Shown: piece by piece, positions 32,927 to 41,271 of the stretch
Layout of the letters: each line of letters begins with the position of its first letter
Position numbering within the stretch: position 1 is the stretch's first letter
From: Actinomadura sp. KC06
Lineage (GTDB): Bacteria; Actinomycetota; Actinomycetes; Streptosporangiales; Streptosporangiaceae
DNA: 46,842 bases
Assembly: GCF_004348735.1 (NCBI RefSeq)
Contig: NZ_SMKT01000061.1
Location: 1 to 46,842, forward strand
Reading direction: 5' to 3'
Translations under genes and position numbers: made by a program
The notes under the pieces: generated by a model
Seen by the model: the letters and a program-made list of their open reading frames with translations, nothing else
Database searches by the model: none
What the model was told of the DNA's origin: nothing

Positions 32927-34111
32927 TCACGCCGTTCTGCCGGCGCGTTGATCGAAGCGCAGGCCGAGGTATTCCGATGCGATTCGCACACGCTGGACAT
33001 TCGGCGTGCCCCCGGCCAGCGACCAGCCGTGCGCGTCCCGATGCAGCCGCTCGACCTCGTACTCCTCCGAATAGCCGTATCCCCCGTGCAGCTGGATCGA
33101 CAGATCGGAGACCACCTTGGCCATCTCGTTCGCCGTGCATTTCGCGATGGACGCGGCCAACGGGCTGGGCGCCGCCCGGCCGGCGTCCGAGGCCGCGGCG
33201 TAGATCAGCAGCCGGGCCGCCTCGACGCGCATCACCATGTCGGCGATCGCTCCTTGGACGAGCTGGAAGTCCGCGATCCGGCGACCGAACTGTTCGCGCT
33301 CGGCGACGTGCCGGGCGGCGCGATCCAACGCGGACTGGCCGACGGCGAGCGACATCGTCGCGTTCCCCAGCCGCTCGATCGAGAACGCGGTGAACAGCTT
33401 CGAGAACCCGCCGGCCGGAACGATCAGGTTGTCGAGGGGAACCCGTGCGCCGGTGAGGACGATGTCCGCCGAGCAGATCCCCCGGAACCCCATGAGCCGC
33501 TCCTGCGGCCCGAACGTCAACCCGGGGGTGTCGCCTTCGACGACGACCGCACCGATTCCCTTCGCGCCCGGCCGGTCGTCCAGCCGCACGTAGACCAGAT
33601 AACACTCGGAGTGCCCGGCGCCCGAACACCACCGCTTGACGCCGTCGAGGACGATCTCGTCCCCGTCGATCCGCCCCCTGGTGGTCATGTCGGTCGCGGC
33701 CGAACCCGCGTCCGGTTCGGAGATCGACACCGCGAGCGTCTTCTCCCCGGCCGCGATCGGCGGCAGCAGGCGCGCCTTCTGCTCCTCGGTGCCGAACAGC
33801 TCGATCACCCGGGCCGGGCCGGTGCACGCCTCGAAAACGGGCCAGGCCGCGACGGGTGAGGACTTGGCCAGTTCCTCCAGCACGATGAGCGCGTCCAGCA
33901 GCGGCCGGCCCTCACCCCCGTACTTCTCCGGGATGGTGATGCCCAGCAGCCCGAGTTCGGCCAGCCGGCGCCGCTCCGCCGCCGGTAGCGGTGTGCGGCC
34001 GGAGTCCCATTTCCGCGCGTGCGGGGCGAATCGTTCGGCGGCCAGTGCCGCGACCATCTCGCGGAGGGCGCGCTGGTCGGAGTCGAGCCGGGCGAGGACG
34101 TCCTTCGTCAT
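32927..34111 (-). CDS. Acyl-CoA dehydrogenase
   Basis: 394 aa from ATG 34111, whose ATGA overlaps the stop of the cupin gene. Motifs: GLLGITIPEKYGGEGRPLLD, ISEPDAGSAATDMTTRGRID, VKRWCSGAGHSECYLVYVRL, REQFGRRIADFQLVQGAIAD, and QLHGGYGYSEEYEVERLHRD with the Glu at the catalytic base position. This looks like a self-sufficient homotetrameric dehydrogenase, unlike the FadE pair at 24,416-26,832. The gene is in a small operon with the cupin and, on the same strand, the amidohydrolase upstream. Confidence 0.9.
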   Translation of the reverse strand: MTKDVLARLDSDQRALREMVAALAAERFAPHARKWDSGRTPLPAAERRRLAELGLLGITIPEKYGGEGRPLLDALIVLEELAKSSPVAAWPVFEACTGPARVIELFGTEEQKARLLPPIAAGEKTLAVSISEPDAGSAATDMTTRGRIDGDEIVLDGVKRWCSGAGHSECYLVYVRLDDRPGAKGIGAVVVEGDTPGLTFGPQERLMGFRGICSADIVLTGARVPLDNLIVPAGGFSKLFTAFSIERLGNATMSLAVGQSALDRAARHVAEREQFGRRIADFQLVQGAIADMVMRVEAARLLIYAAASDAGRAAPSPLAASIAKCTANEMAKVVSDLSIQLHGGYGYSEEYEVERLHRDAHGWSLAGGTPNVQRVRIASEYLGLRFDQRAGRTA

Positions 34112-34593
34112 GGCGCCTGCCCCGCCTGCCGCCGGGCGATCGCCTCGTTGACGCGATCGGCGACGGCGGCGGACCGCTCGTCCGGCTCCGCGTCCGGGTC
34201 ACTGATCGGGTTGACGCCGCGGGCCGCCGAGAAGATCTCCACCGACAGCGACCCCTCGGGCCCGGCGACGTGCGGCCCGTAGAACTCACCCGGCCGCGAC
34301 ACCATCACGTCGCCGGGGACGAGCGTCCGCCCGCCGGGCACCTGGAGGGACCCCCGCACCATGACCTCGACCCGGAAGCAGTCGTGGGCGTGCCGAGGCA
34401 GCGTGTCCCCGGGGGCGATCTGCAGCAGCGACGCGACCGGGACCTGCGGGTCGTCCAGGTCGTCGCCCATGAAGACGCTTCCGAGGTCCCATCCGGGCAT
34501 CACCTCGCGGGTGACCTCTCCGGCCCATCTCCTTTCCGGCGGCGTCATCACCGTGAAGAAGTCGGGGTCGTCGAAACGGTAGTACTCCGGCAT
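34108..34593 (-). CDS. Cupin domain protein
   Basis: 161 aa from ATG 34593. A single cupin barrel is evident: LLQIAPGDTLPRHAHDCFRV (metal-binding His-x-His with downstream Glu) and GSLQVPGGRTLVPGDVMVSR, then GEFYGPHVAGPEGS providing the third His. Such proteins include dioxygenases and small-molecule-binding proteins; the role is not clear. It overlaps by 4 bp with the acyl-CoA dehydrogenase and lies 31 bp downstream of the amidohydrolase, so it belongs to the same operon. Confidence 0.82.
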   Translation of the reverse strand: MPEYYRFDDPDFFTVMTPPERRWAGEVTREVMPGWDLGSVFMGDDLDDPQVPVASLLQIAPGDTLPRHAHDCFRVEVMVRGSLQVPGGRTLVPGDVMVSRPGEFYGPHVAGPEGSLSVEIFSAARGVNPISDPDAEPDERSAAVADRVNEAIARRQAGQAP

Positions 34594-34624
34594 GGCGACG
34601 CTCCAGTTTCCTTGTATCCCTTGG

Positions 34625-35809
34625 TTACGCGGGCAAAAGCAATTCACCGTTAGTGACGAAGAACTGCTCCTTGGCGCCGCTCGGCGCCTGCGCCAGCGCG
34701 GCCTCCTGCAGGGCACGGGAGTCCTTGCCGCCTTCCACGTGCGGGTAGTCCGTGGAATAGCAGTAGACGGATGACAGTTCGCGATGGCGCTCGAAATAGC
34801 GGGCGATCGGCTCGAAGTAGAAGGGCGTCACGCGGACGTTGCGGGCGAGGTACTCGGAGGGACGCATGCTCAGCGTGCCGTCCAGCCTCGACCGGAACTG
34901 GCCCTCGGCCCAGCAGTCGAGCCGTTCGGCCAGCGGGCCGACCCAGCCGGCGGCCAGCTCGATCGCCCCGAACCGCAGCGTGGGGTGCCGTTCGAAGACG
35001 CCGCCGAGCACCATCGTCGAGATCAGGTTCTCGGCGCAGAAATGGATCGTCGTGGCCCGGTAGGGCTCGATGGGCAGCTCGACCGTGGACTTGTCCGAGG
35101 GGTGGAACACCTCCACGCCCTTTGACCACGCAGACGAGGCGAGAAAGCCGAAGTCGGTCCCGAGGTGGATCGTGACCGGCACGTCGGCCTCGGCCGCGAA
35201 CCGCCAGAACGGATCGAGGTCCGGGTTCGCCGGCGATGCGCCCGCCGGTGGGACGTTCGCCGGGATCATCAACGCCCTGATGCCGCGCTCGACCATGGAA
35301 CGGGCCTGCCGCACCATCTCCGCCACGGAGGTGTCGGTCAGCACGATGCCGACCGGTCGGACCCGGTCCGACGTCGACCTGGTGATATCGGCCGCCCAGT
35401 CGTTGTGCGCGGCGACGGCCATGCGCCCGAGTTGCCTGCCGTCAACCCGGCCCGGGTCGAATCCGAGCCAGGCATGCGCGTCGGGGTCGTTGACGAGGAT
35501 GAGCGCGAACAGCCCGAAGGTCGGGAAGACCAGCTGCCGGGTGATGCCCATCTCGTCGAGGACGTCAGGGCGCCGGCGCAGGTCGATGGCCGACGGGGCG
35601 CTCGCCCCCTTCAGCCGCCATACCGTCTCCTGCGTGATGGGCGTGGTGTCGGCGACCAGGCCGGGGACCGAGAGCGGATTCGCGCGGGCGCGGCTGTGGA
35701 TTTCGAAGCCGACCTCGTCGACGCGGCGGGCGATCTCCTCGCCGAAGAGCTCACCCCAGAGCTCCAGCGGCGCCATCTCGTGGCTGTCGACGTCCAATAC
35801 TGCGGTCAC
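34625..35809 (-). CDS. Amidohydrolase-2 family metal-dependent hydrolase
   Basis: 394 aa from the GTG at 35809, chosen because GGAGGAG lies just upstream; a GTG at 35854 in the same frame is the alternative. Features: AVLDVDSHEMAPLELWGELF (Asp-x-His ligands), VTIHLGTDFGFL (His), RFGAIELAAGWVGP (Glu), and CYSTDYPHVEGGKDSR (Asp). The middle contains MVERGIRALMIPANVPPAGA. It has the same fold as 27,693 and 43,351 but is clearly more distant. Reaction and substrate are unknown; C-C hydrolysis or decarboxylation is plausible. Confidence 0.87.
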   Translation of the reverse strand: MTAVLDVDSHEMAPLELWGELFGEEIARRVDEVGFEIHSRARANPLSVPGLVADTTPITQETVWRLKGASAPSAIDLRRRPDVLDEMGITRQLVFPTFGLFALILVNDPDAHAWLGFDPGRVDGRQLGRMAVAAHNDWAADITRSTSDRVRPVGIVLTDTSVAEMVRQARSMVERGIRALMIPANVPPAGASPANPDLDPFWRFAAEADVPVTIHLGTDFGFLASSAWSKGVEVFHPSDKSTVELPIEPYRATTIHFCAENLISTMVLGGVFERHPTLRFGAIELAAGWVGPLAERLDCWAEGQFRSRLDGTLSMRPSEYLARNVRVTPFYFEPIARYFERHRELSSVYCYSTDYPHVEGGKDSRALQEAALAQAPSGAKEQFFVTNGELLLPA

Positions 35810-35936
35810 GGGCTCCTCCTCCAGGCCGTTTGTCAGGCGATATTCCGTCACCACATAGATCGGTACAAGGGACTCCTTATGCTGTTATTCGTTGAACCAC
35901 CCGAGAAGCAGTGCACGCCCGCGTAAGCCTGATTTC
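35810..35936. promoter_or_regulatory. Divergent promoter region, amidohydrolase versus ThDP enzyme
   Basis: About 125 bp between outward-facing genes. An imperfect inverted repeat, AAGG-GACT-CCTT, lies near 35867-35878 and could be part of an operator, though it is short. No clear -35/-10 pair. Neither a KstR-like nor a KstR2-like site is apparent. Confidence 0.35.
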
Positions 35937-37577
35937 ATGGGCCCGATGTTCAGCTCCGATGTTCTCGTTCACTCAGCTATCGCCCGGGCGCTCACCGCGC
36001 AGGGCATGACGACGCTCTTCGGGGTCGTGGGAGAAGGCAACATTCACGTGCTCGCCGACCTCGTCGAGGACCACGGCGTCCGTTACGTGAAGGCGGCGCG
36101 CGAGGACGGTGCCGTCCTCATGGCGAGCGGTTACGCGTCGGTGACGGGTGAGGTGGGCTTCGCGACCGTGACCCACGGCCCGGGCCTGACCAACACCACC
36201 ACCGCGCTCACTCAGGCCGCCCGCGCCGGCCTGCCGGTCGTGCTGCTCGCCGGCGACACCGACGCGGCGCGGCCGCACGGGCGTCAGCGGATCGACCAGG
36301 CGGCCCTGGTGGCGCCGACCGGGGCGGGCTTCCAGCCGATCGCCTCACCGGTCACGGCCGTCCAGGACGTCGTGCGGGCGGTCGGCCGCGCCCGCGCGGA
36401 ACGGCGCCCGATCGTGCTCAATGCCCCGGTCGACGTTCAGGGCGGCACGGTCGCCTACGCGCCGGCGAAGGCCGGCCCGCCCGCGCCTCAGGCGGTCGCA
36501 CCGGACCTCGACGCGCTCGACCGGGCCGCCGGGGTGATCGCCACGGCGCGGCGGCCGGTCATCATCGCCGGGCGCGGCGCCGTCCTGGCCGGCGCGGCGA
36601 AGTCCATTCTCGCCCTGGCCGCGAAGATCGGGGCCCCCGTGGCCACGACGCTGCGCGCCAAGGATCTGTTCCGCGGGGAGCCGTTCGATCTCGGAATCTG
36701 CGGCACGCTGTCGCACGCTCCGGCGACCGAGACGATCCTGGCCGCCGACTGCCTCCTGGTCTTCGGCGCCGGCCTCAACTCCGACACCACGGCCGGCGGG
36801 TCACTGGTCGAGGAGAAGCGCGTCGTTCACATCGACGTGGACCCGGGCCGCCTCGGGCTGCGAACCGAGGTCACGGTCGGCGTCCAGGCCGACGCCGGAC
36901 GCGCCGCCGATACCCTGCTCGAATATCTCGGCGAGCTCGACCTTCCGCACACGAGCACGCTCTGCACCGAGGAGCTGCGGGCCCGTCTCTCCGGGTTCGA
37001 TCCGCGGTCGGAATTCGCGCCTCACGACGGCGACTCCGTCGACGGCCGCGAGCTGACGCTTCTCCTCGACCGGGTGTTCCCCCGGCAGCGGACCTACGTC
37101 TCCGACTCCGGCCGGTTCATGCTTCCGGGATATGCCTGGATGCACGTGCCCGAGCCGTCGGCCTTCATCGAGACCGTGGACTTCGGCTCCATCGGGCTCG
37201 GCCTCGCGACCGCGATCGGCGCGGCCGTGGGACGGCCCGAACGGCCCGTCCTGCTCACCGCGGGCGACGGTGGGCTCGCCATGGAGCTGCCCGAGCTGCT
37301 CACCGCCGTCAGATACGGGCTCGACCTCGTCCTCGTGGTCTACAACGACAGCGCCTACGGGGCGGAGGTGTCGATCACCGACCGGCTCGGAAAGGCGCAC
37401 GACCTCGCCGCCCTGCCCTATACCGACTTCGCGGCGATCGCCCGGGCGATGGGCGCCTCGGGCGTGACCATCGCGCGCCCGGACGACCTGCCCCGCATCG
37501 CGGAGGCGGTCGAAAACCGTCGCGGGCCTCTCCTGATCGATGTGAAGACCGATCCGCGTACCCCCATCCCTCATTGA
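35937..37577 (+). CDS. Thiamine diphosphate-dependent enzyme (acetolactate synthase-like fold)
   Basis: 546 aa from ATG 35937 (ATG 35946 also possible; neither has a good ribosome binding site). Three ThDP-enzyme domains: N-terminal pyrimidine-binding part with FGVVGEGNIHVLADLVEDHG and the activating Glu56 in AAREDGAVLMASGYASVTG; a middle domain with ARRPVIIAGRGAVLAGAAKS; and a PP domain with TAGDGGLAMELPELLTAVRY ending VVYNDSAYGAEV, the metal-diphosphate motif. Relatives include benzoylformate decarboxylase, 2-hydroxyacyl-CoA lyase and cyclohexane-1,2-dione hydrolase, any of which would suit C-C cleavage in the pathway; which one is not clear. It is one of only two plus-strand genes in the cluster. 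Confidence 0.88.
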   Translation: MGPMFSSDVLVHSAIARALTAQGMTTLFGVVGEGNIHVLADLVEDHGVRYVKAAREDGAVLMASGYASVTGEVGFATVTHGPGLTNTTTALTQAARAGLPVVLLAGDTDAARPHGRQRIDQAALVAPTGAGFQPIASPVTAVQDVVRAVGRARAERRPIVLNAPVDVQGGTVAYAPAKAGPPAPQAVAPDLDALDRAAGVIATARRPVIIAGRGAVLAGAAKSILALAAKIGAPVATTLRAKDLFRGEPFDLGICGTLSHAPATETILAADCLLVFGAGLNSDTTAGGSLVEEKRVVHIDVDPGRLGLRTEVTVGVQADAGRAADTLLEYLGELDLPHTSTLCTEELRARLSGFDPRSEFAPHDGDSVDGRELTLLLDRVFPRQRTYVSDSGRFMLPGYAWMHVPEPSAFIETVDFGSIGLGLATAIGAAVGRPERPVLLTAGDGGLAMELPELLTAVRYGLDLVLVVYNDSAYGAEVSITDRLGKAHDLAALPYTDFAAIARAMGASGVTIARPDDLPRIAEAVENRRGPLLIDVKTDPRTPIPH

Positions 37578-37602
37578 GGCGCCGCGATCGGCGCAGCATG
37601 AC

Positions 37603-37636
37603 GGCACCGGTTCCGGGCCCCCTCGGAGCCGGTGCC
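37603..37636. terminator. Bidirectional terminator hairpin
   Basis: A 13 bp near-perfect stem (GGCACCGGTTCCG at 37603-37615 against CGGAGCCGGTGCC at 37624-37636, one G-U pair) with an 8-base loop, placed between the convergent ends of the ThDP enzyme and the thiolase-like gene. It can serve both directions. Confidence 0.65.
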
Positions 37637-37648
37637 ATCACCAGGTCC

Positions 37649-38839
37649 TCATGCGGGCGCGCGGTACATCGTGACGACCGCGGCGCCGCCGAGGCCGATG
37701 TTGTGCTGAAGCGCGGTGTCCGCGCCGGTGACCTGCCTCGCCTCCGCCTCGCCGCGGAGCTGCCAGCAGAGCTCGGCGCACTGGGCCAGGCCCGTCGCCC
37801 CTAGCGGATGCCCCTTCGAGATGAGGCCGCCGGACGGGTTCACGACCCACCTGCCGCCGTAGTCGACGGCGCCCTTGTCGATCAGCTCGCCGGCGCCGCC
37901 CGCCTCGCACAGCCCCAGGGCTTCGTAGGTGATGAGCTCGTTCGTGCTGAAGCAGTCGTGCAACTCGATCACCTGGACGTCCTCGGGCCCGAGGCCCGAT
38001 CGGTCGTACACCGCGCGAGCGGCGTCCCTGGTCATGTGAAATCCGACGAGTCCGGCATCACCGCCGTCGAAGGTGGACTCGGTGTCGGTGGTGAGTGCCT
38101 GCCCGGCGATCTCCACCGCCCGCGCACCGAGGTCGCGGCGCTCGACAAAGGATTCGCTCGCCACCACGGCCGCCGCGCCGCCGTCCGAGGTCGGGCAGCA
38201 CTGGAGCTTCGTGAGCGGATCGTGCACCGTGGGCGAGGCGAGGATGTCGGCGAGCGAGTACTCGTCCCGGAACTGCGAATACGGGTTGTTCACCGAGTGG
38301 CGGTGGTTCTTCTCGGCGATCCTGGCGATGGTCTCCCGGCTGACCCCGTACCGCTCCATGTACTCGCGGCCGGCGTTGCCGAAGATCTGCGCCGCGGCCG
38401 GCGCCTCGGTGAGACCCCGCCGGGCGGCCATCGCCTCGATGTGCCGTCCGGTCGGTGCGGCACGGTCGCTCCAGTACTCCCGCAGGCTGCCGCGTTCCAT
38501 CTTCTCGAAGCCGAGCGCCAGCACGCATTCGGCGAGCCCCGCCCGTACGAACTGGTTGGCGAGATACAGCGCCGACGACCCCGTGGAGCAGTTGTTGTTG
38601 ACGTTCACCATCGGAATGCCGGTCAGCCCCACTTCGTACAAGGCCCGCTGCCCGGAGGTCGAATCCCCGTAGCAGTAGGCGAGGAACGCGTGGTCGACGG
38701 CCCGATAGGGAACGCCCGCGTCGGCGAGCGCGTTCGCCGCCGCCTCCCGTCCGATGTCGGGGTAGTCCCAGCCGGGGCGCGACCCCGGCTTCTCGAACCT
38801 GGTCATCCCGACGCCGATGACGAACGATCGCCGCGTCAT
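37649..38839 (-). CDS. Thiolase-like protein (SCP-x type)
   Basis: 396 aa from ATG 38839 with GGGAGA upstream. Motifs: FVIGVGMTRFEKPGSRPGWD, the nucleophile region VNNNCSTGSSALYLANQF (Cys84), ELHDCFSTNELITYEALGLC, and the ISKGHPLGATGLAQC His motif. The NNNCSTGSSAL spelling and HDCF segment are typical of SCP-2/SCP-x thiolases, which cleave or form branched or sterol-side-chain beta-ketoacyl-CoA. It is separated from the acyl-CoA synthetase by 37 bp on the same strand, so it is probably co-transcribed. A classical thiolase for linear products is at 45,579. Confidence 0.9.
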   Translation of the reverse strand: MTRRSFVIGVGMTRFEKPGSRPGWDYPDIGREAAANALADAGVPYRAVDHAFLAYCYGDSTSGQRALYEVGLTGIPMVNVNNNCSTGSSALYLANQFVRAGLAECVLALGFEKMERGSLREYWSDRAAPTGRHIEAMAARRGLTEAPAAAQIFGNAGREYMERYGVSRETIARIAEKNHRHSVNNPYSQFRDEYSLADILASPTVHDPLTKLQCCPTSDGGAAAVVASESFVERRDLGARAVEIAGQALTTDTESTFDGGDAGLVGFHMTRDAARAVYDRSGLGPEDVQVIELHDCFSTNELITYEALGLCEAGGAGELIDKGAVDYGGRWVVNPSGGLISKGHPLGATGLAQCAELCWQLRGEAEARQVTGADTALQHNIGLGGAAVVTMYRAPA

Positions 38840-38876
38840 GGTTCTCCCTTGCAGCTCGGTACCGACCGGCGACGGA

Positions 38877-40499
38877 CTATCGCCGGTCCCACTCGACGTC
38901 GCTCTTCTCGCGGTCCCAGGTGGCGGGGGTGCATCCCTCGTCGCGCAGCCTGTACTTGTGCACCCGGCCGACGGGGCTGGTGGGCAGCGCCTCACGGAAC
39001 TCGATGTACCGCGGCAGGGCGAAGTAGGGGACGCGCTCCTTCATCCATTCGAAGAGCTCGGGCTCCGTCATGACGGCGCCCGGTGCCAGGACCGCGGTGA
39101 CCTTGAGGTCGTCCTCGGTCAGCTCGGACGGCACCGCGTGCACGGCCGCCTCGACCAAGGCCGGATGGGCGAGCATCGCCTGCTCCACCTCCTGGCTGGA
39201 GATGTTCTCGCCGCGGCGCCTGAGGTAGTCCTTCTTCCGGTCGACGAAGTAGAAGAACCCGTCGTCATCGAAGCGGCCGAGGTCCCCGGTGTGGAACCAC
39301 AGGTCGCGGGTGACCTCGGCGAACGCCGCCGGTCGCCGCCAGTATCCCTGGAACATCACCCCTGGCCGCCGGGGCCGGCACACGACCTCGCCGACCTCGC
39401 CGACCGGCACTTCCCGGTCGTCGTCGTCGAAGATCCTCACATCGAAGTCCGCCGAGTTCGCCTTCCCCGAGCTGCCAGGAGGAGCCGGGACGCCGGCCCC
39501 GAGCGTCGTCAAGGGGAAGCACTCGGTGAGCCCGTAGGTGTTGCCGCCCACGCGCTCCACACCGAAGCGGGTGCGCCACACCTCCTGTAGTTCCGGTGGA
39601 AACGGCGCACCGTGGACGACACGAATCCGCCCATGGCAGCGCGCCATCTCCGGCGTCTCGTCCATTTGCGCGATGAGCGATCCCATGGAGCCGAGCAGGT
39701 TGACCATCGCGGCACCGGTTCGCTCCACATCGGGCCAGAACTTCGACACCGAGAAACGGGGGGCGATCGACGCCGAGCTCCGCAGCAGCATGGTGCCGAG
39801 AATCGTTCCGCTCACGAGGTTGAAGTGGTAGATCGGCAGCGGGCTCCAGTTCAGCTCGTCCTTCGTGCGCCCGCTCTGTACCAGGAACCCCCGGGCGGCG
39901 CTGAACACATAGCCGTTCGAGATGACACAGCCCTTGGACGGACCGGTCGTCCCGCCGGTGTAGATGATCAAGGCCGTGTCGTCGGAGCCGCGGTCGAACC
40001 AGACCCGTTCGCCGCCCTCGACGAGGTACTCCTCCAAGGGCTCGACCGGGACGTCGCCGATGTGGCCGGCCGAGCGCAGCCCGCGGACGAGGATGCGCTC
40101 GACGTCCGGCATCCGCGTGATCTCCGCTCGGAACCGGTCGACGAAATCGGCCTCGCACACCACCACGCGAGCGGCGGAGTCCGCCACGACATGCGACAGG
40201 AAGCCGCCTTTCAACGCGGTGTTGACGGGCACCCAGATACCGCCGAGAAGGTTCGTCGCGAACCACAGCGAGACCGCGTCCGCGTGGTTGTCGAGCATTG
40301 TGACGACGGTCTGGTCGGGCCGGAGCCCCGCCTTGCGCAGCCCTTCCGCGTACGAGGTCGCCCGGTCCCACAGCGCCCGGTAGGTGAAAGACTCGCCGCC
40401 GAAGTCCAGGAACGGCCGGTCGCCGACCTCCTCGGCGCAGTCGCGCAGGAGGCCGACGGCCGTCAGCCCCTCGACCGAGCTGGTCCCCCAGTCACTCAT
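38877..40499 (-). CDS. AMP-dependent acyl-CoA synthetase
   Basis: 540 aa from ATG 40499 with AGGAGG upstream. Adenylating-enzyme motifs: IIYTGGTTGPSKGCVISNGY (P-loop), NTYGLTECFPLTTLGAGVP, FHTGDLGRFDDDGFFYFVDR, KKDYLRRRGENISSQEVEQA and the C-terminal SPVGRVHKYRLRDE with the catalytic Lys. It should convert a carboxylic acid to its CoA thioester using ATP and so feed the beta-oxidation genes. It overlaps the upstream crotonase gene by 8 bp (ATGAGTGA). Substrate specificity cannot be read from sequence. Confidence 0.92.
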   Translation of the reverse strand: MSDWGTSSVEGLTAVGLLRDCAEEVGDRPFLDFGGESFTYRALWDRATSYAEGLRKAGLRPDQTVVTMLDNHADAVSLWFATNLLGGIWVPVNTALKGGFLSHVVADSAARVVVCEADFVDRFRAEITRMPDVERILVRGLRSAGHIGDVPVEPLEEYLVEGGERVWFDRGSDDTALIIYTGGTTGPSKGCVISNGYVFSAARGFLVQSGRTKDELNWSPLPIYHFNLVSGTILGTMLLRSSASIAPRFSVSKFWPDVERTGAAMVNLLGSMGSLIAQMDETPEMARCHGRIRVVHGAPFPPELQEVWRTRFGVERVGGNTYGLTECFPLTTLGAGVPAPPGSSGKANSADFDVRIFDDDDREVPVGEVGEVVCRPRRPGVMFQGYWRRPAAFAEVTRDLWFHTGDLGRFDDDGFFYFVDRKKDYLRRRGENISSQEVEQAMLAHPALVEAAVHAVPSELTEDDLKVTAVLAPGAVMTEPELFEWMKERVPYFALPRYIEFREALPTSPVGRVHKYRLRDEGCTPATWDREKSDVEWDRR

Positions 40500-41271
40500 C
40501 GCTCCTCCTGTCCTCAACTCGTCCGACGCCGCGCGACCACGGCGGAAGCCGCCGCTCGGCGAATGCGGCGAAGCCCTCTTTCGCCTCGGCCGTGCCGATC
40601 GACGTGGCGACGGATCGTTCGTCGACCGGTGGGAGATGTTCGTGCACCGCTCGCTTCCACGCGGCCCGCGCTTGCGGGCCGGCCTCAAGCAGCTCGTATG
40701 CGGTGCGCTCGGCCGCGTCGTGAAGATCATCGTGCGGGACCACCCGTGCGACGAGGCCCATGGCCCGCGCCTCCGCGGCGTCGAATTGACGCGACGTCAA
40801 CGCCAGCTCCTTCGCCCGCGCGAGGCCGATCACCGAGGGCAGCAATGCCGAACTCCAGGGCGCCGCCACGCCGAGCCGAAGTTCCGGCAGCCGGAAGCGG
40901 GCCCGTTCGCTCACGACCGCCACATCAGCAAGGACGGCGAGCCACAGACCGCTCGCCTGGCAGTGGCCGTTGACCGCGGCGACGACGGGGACATCGCCCC
41001 GCCGCAGCGGCGAGAACGGCAGGTCCTCGTCCCGGAGGGGCGTGTCGCCGGGACCATGGGACGCCAAGTCGCCACCGACGATGAAGACGTCGTCGACGCC
41101 CGTGACGATGAGCGCCTCGAGCCGGGGATCACGTGCGACACCGCGGATCGCGCGACCGAGACCGAGATACATCTCCATCGACAGGGAGTTGCGTCGCGCT
41201 GGGTTGTCGACCGTGCACCAGGCGATCGGGCCCTGCCGCTCGAATCGGAGGTTCGGTGTGCCGAGGTCCAT
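40492..41271 (-). CDS. Enoyl-CoA hydratase/isomerase family protein
   Basis: 259 aa; ATG at 41271 overlaps the stop of the dehydrogenase upstream (TGATG). Crotonase motifs: TVDNPARRNSLSMEMYLGLG, the oxyanion loop FIVGGDLASH, and NGHCQASGLWLAVLADVAVV where the usual GGG is ASG, then RFRLPELRLGVAAPWSS retaining the PE Glu. The changed glycine loop suggests an isomerase or an unusual substrate but does not rule out hydration. It lies between a dehydrogenase and the acyl-CoA synthetase, with coupled translation on both sides. Confidence 0.88.
   Translation of the reverse strand: MDLGTPNLRFERQGPIAWCTVDNPARRNSLSMEMYLGLGRAIRGVARDPRLEALIVTGVDDVFIVGGDLASHGPGDTPLRDEDLPFSPLRRGDVPVVAAVNGHCQASGLWLAVLADVAVVSERARFRLPELRLGVAAPWSSALLPSVIGLARAKELALTSRQFDAAEARAMGLVARVVPHDDLHDAAERTAYELLEAGPQARAAWKRAVHEHLPPVDERSVATSIGTAEAKEGFAAFAERRLPPWSRGVGRVEDRRSDE

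Noticed and set aside
38817..40973. Plus-strand frames across the acyl-CoA synthetase and crotonase genes
   Set aside because: Same reason: shadows of strong minus-strand genes with coupled start and stop codons.
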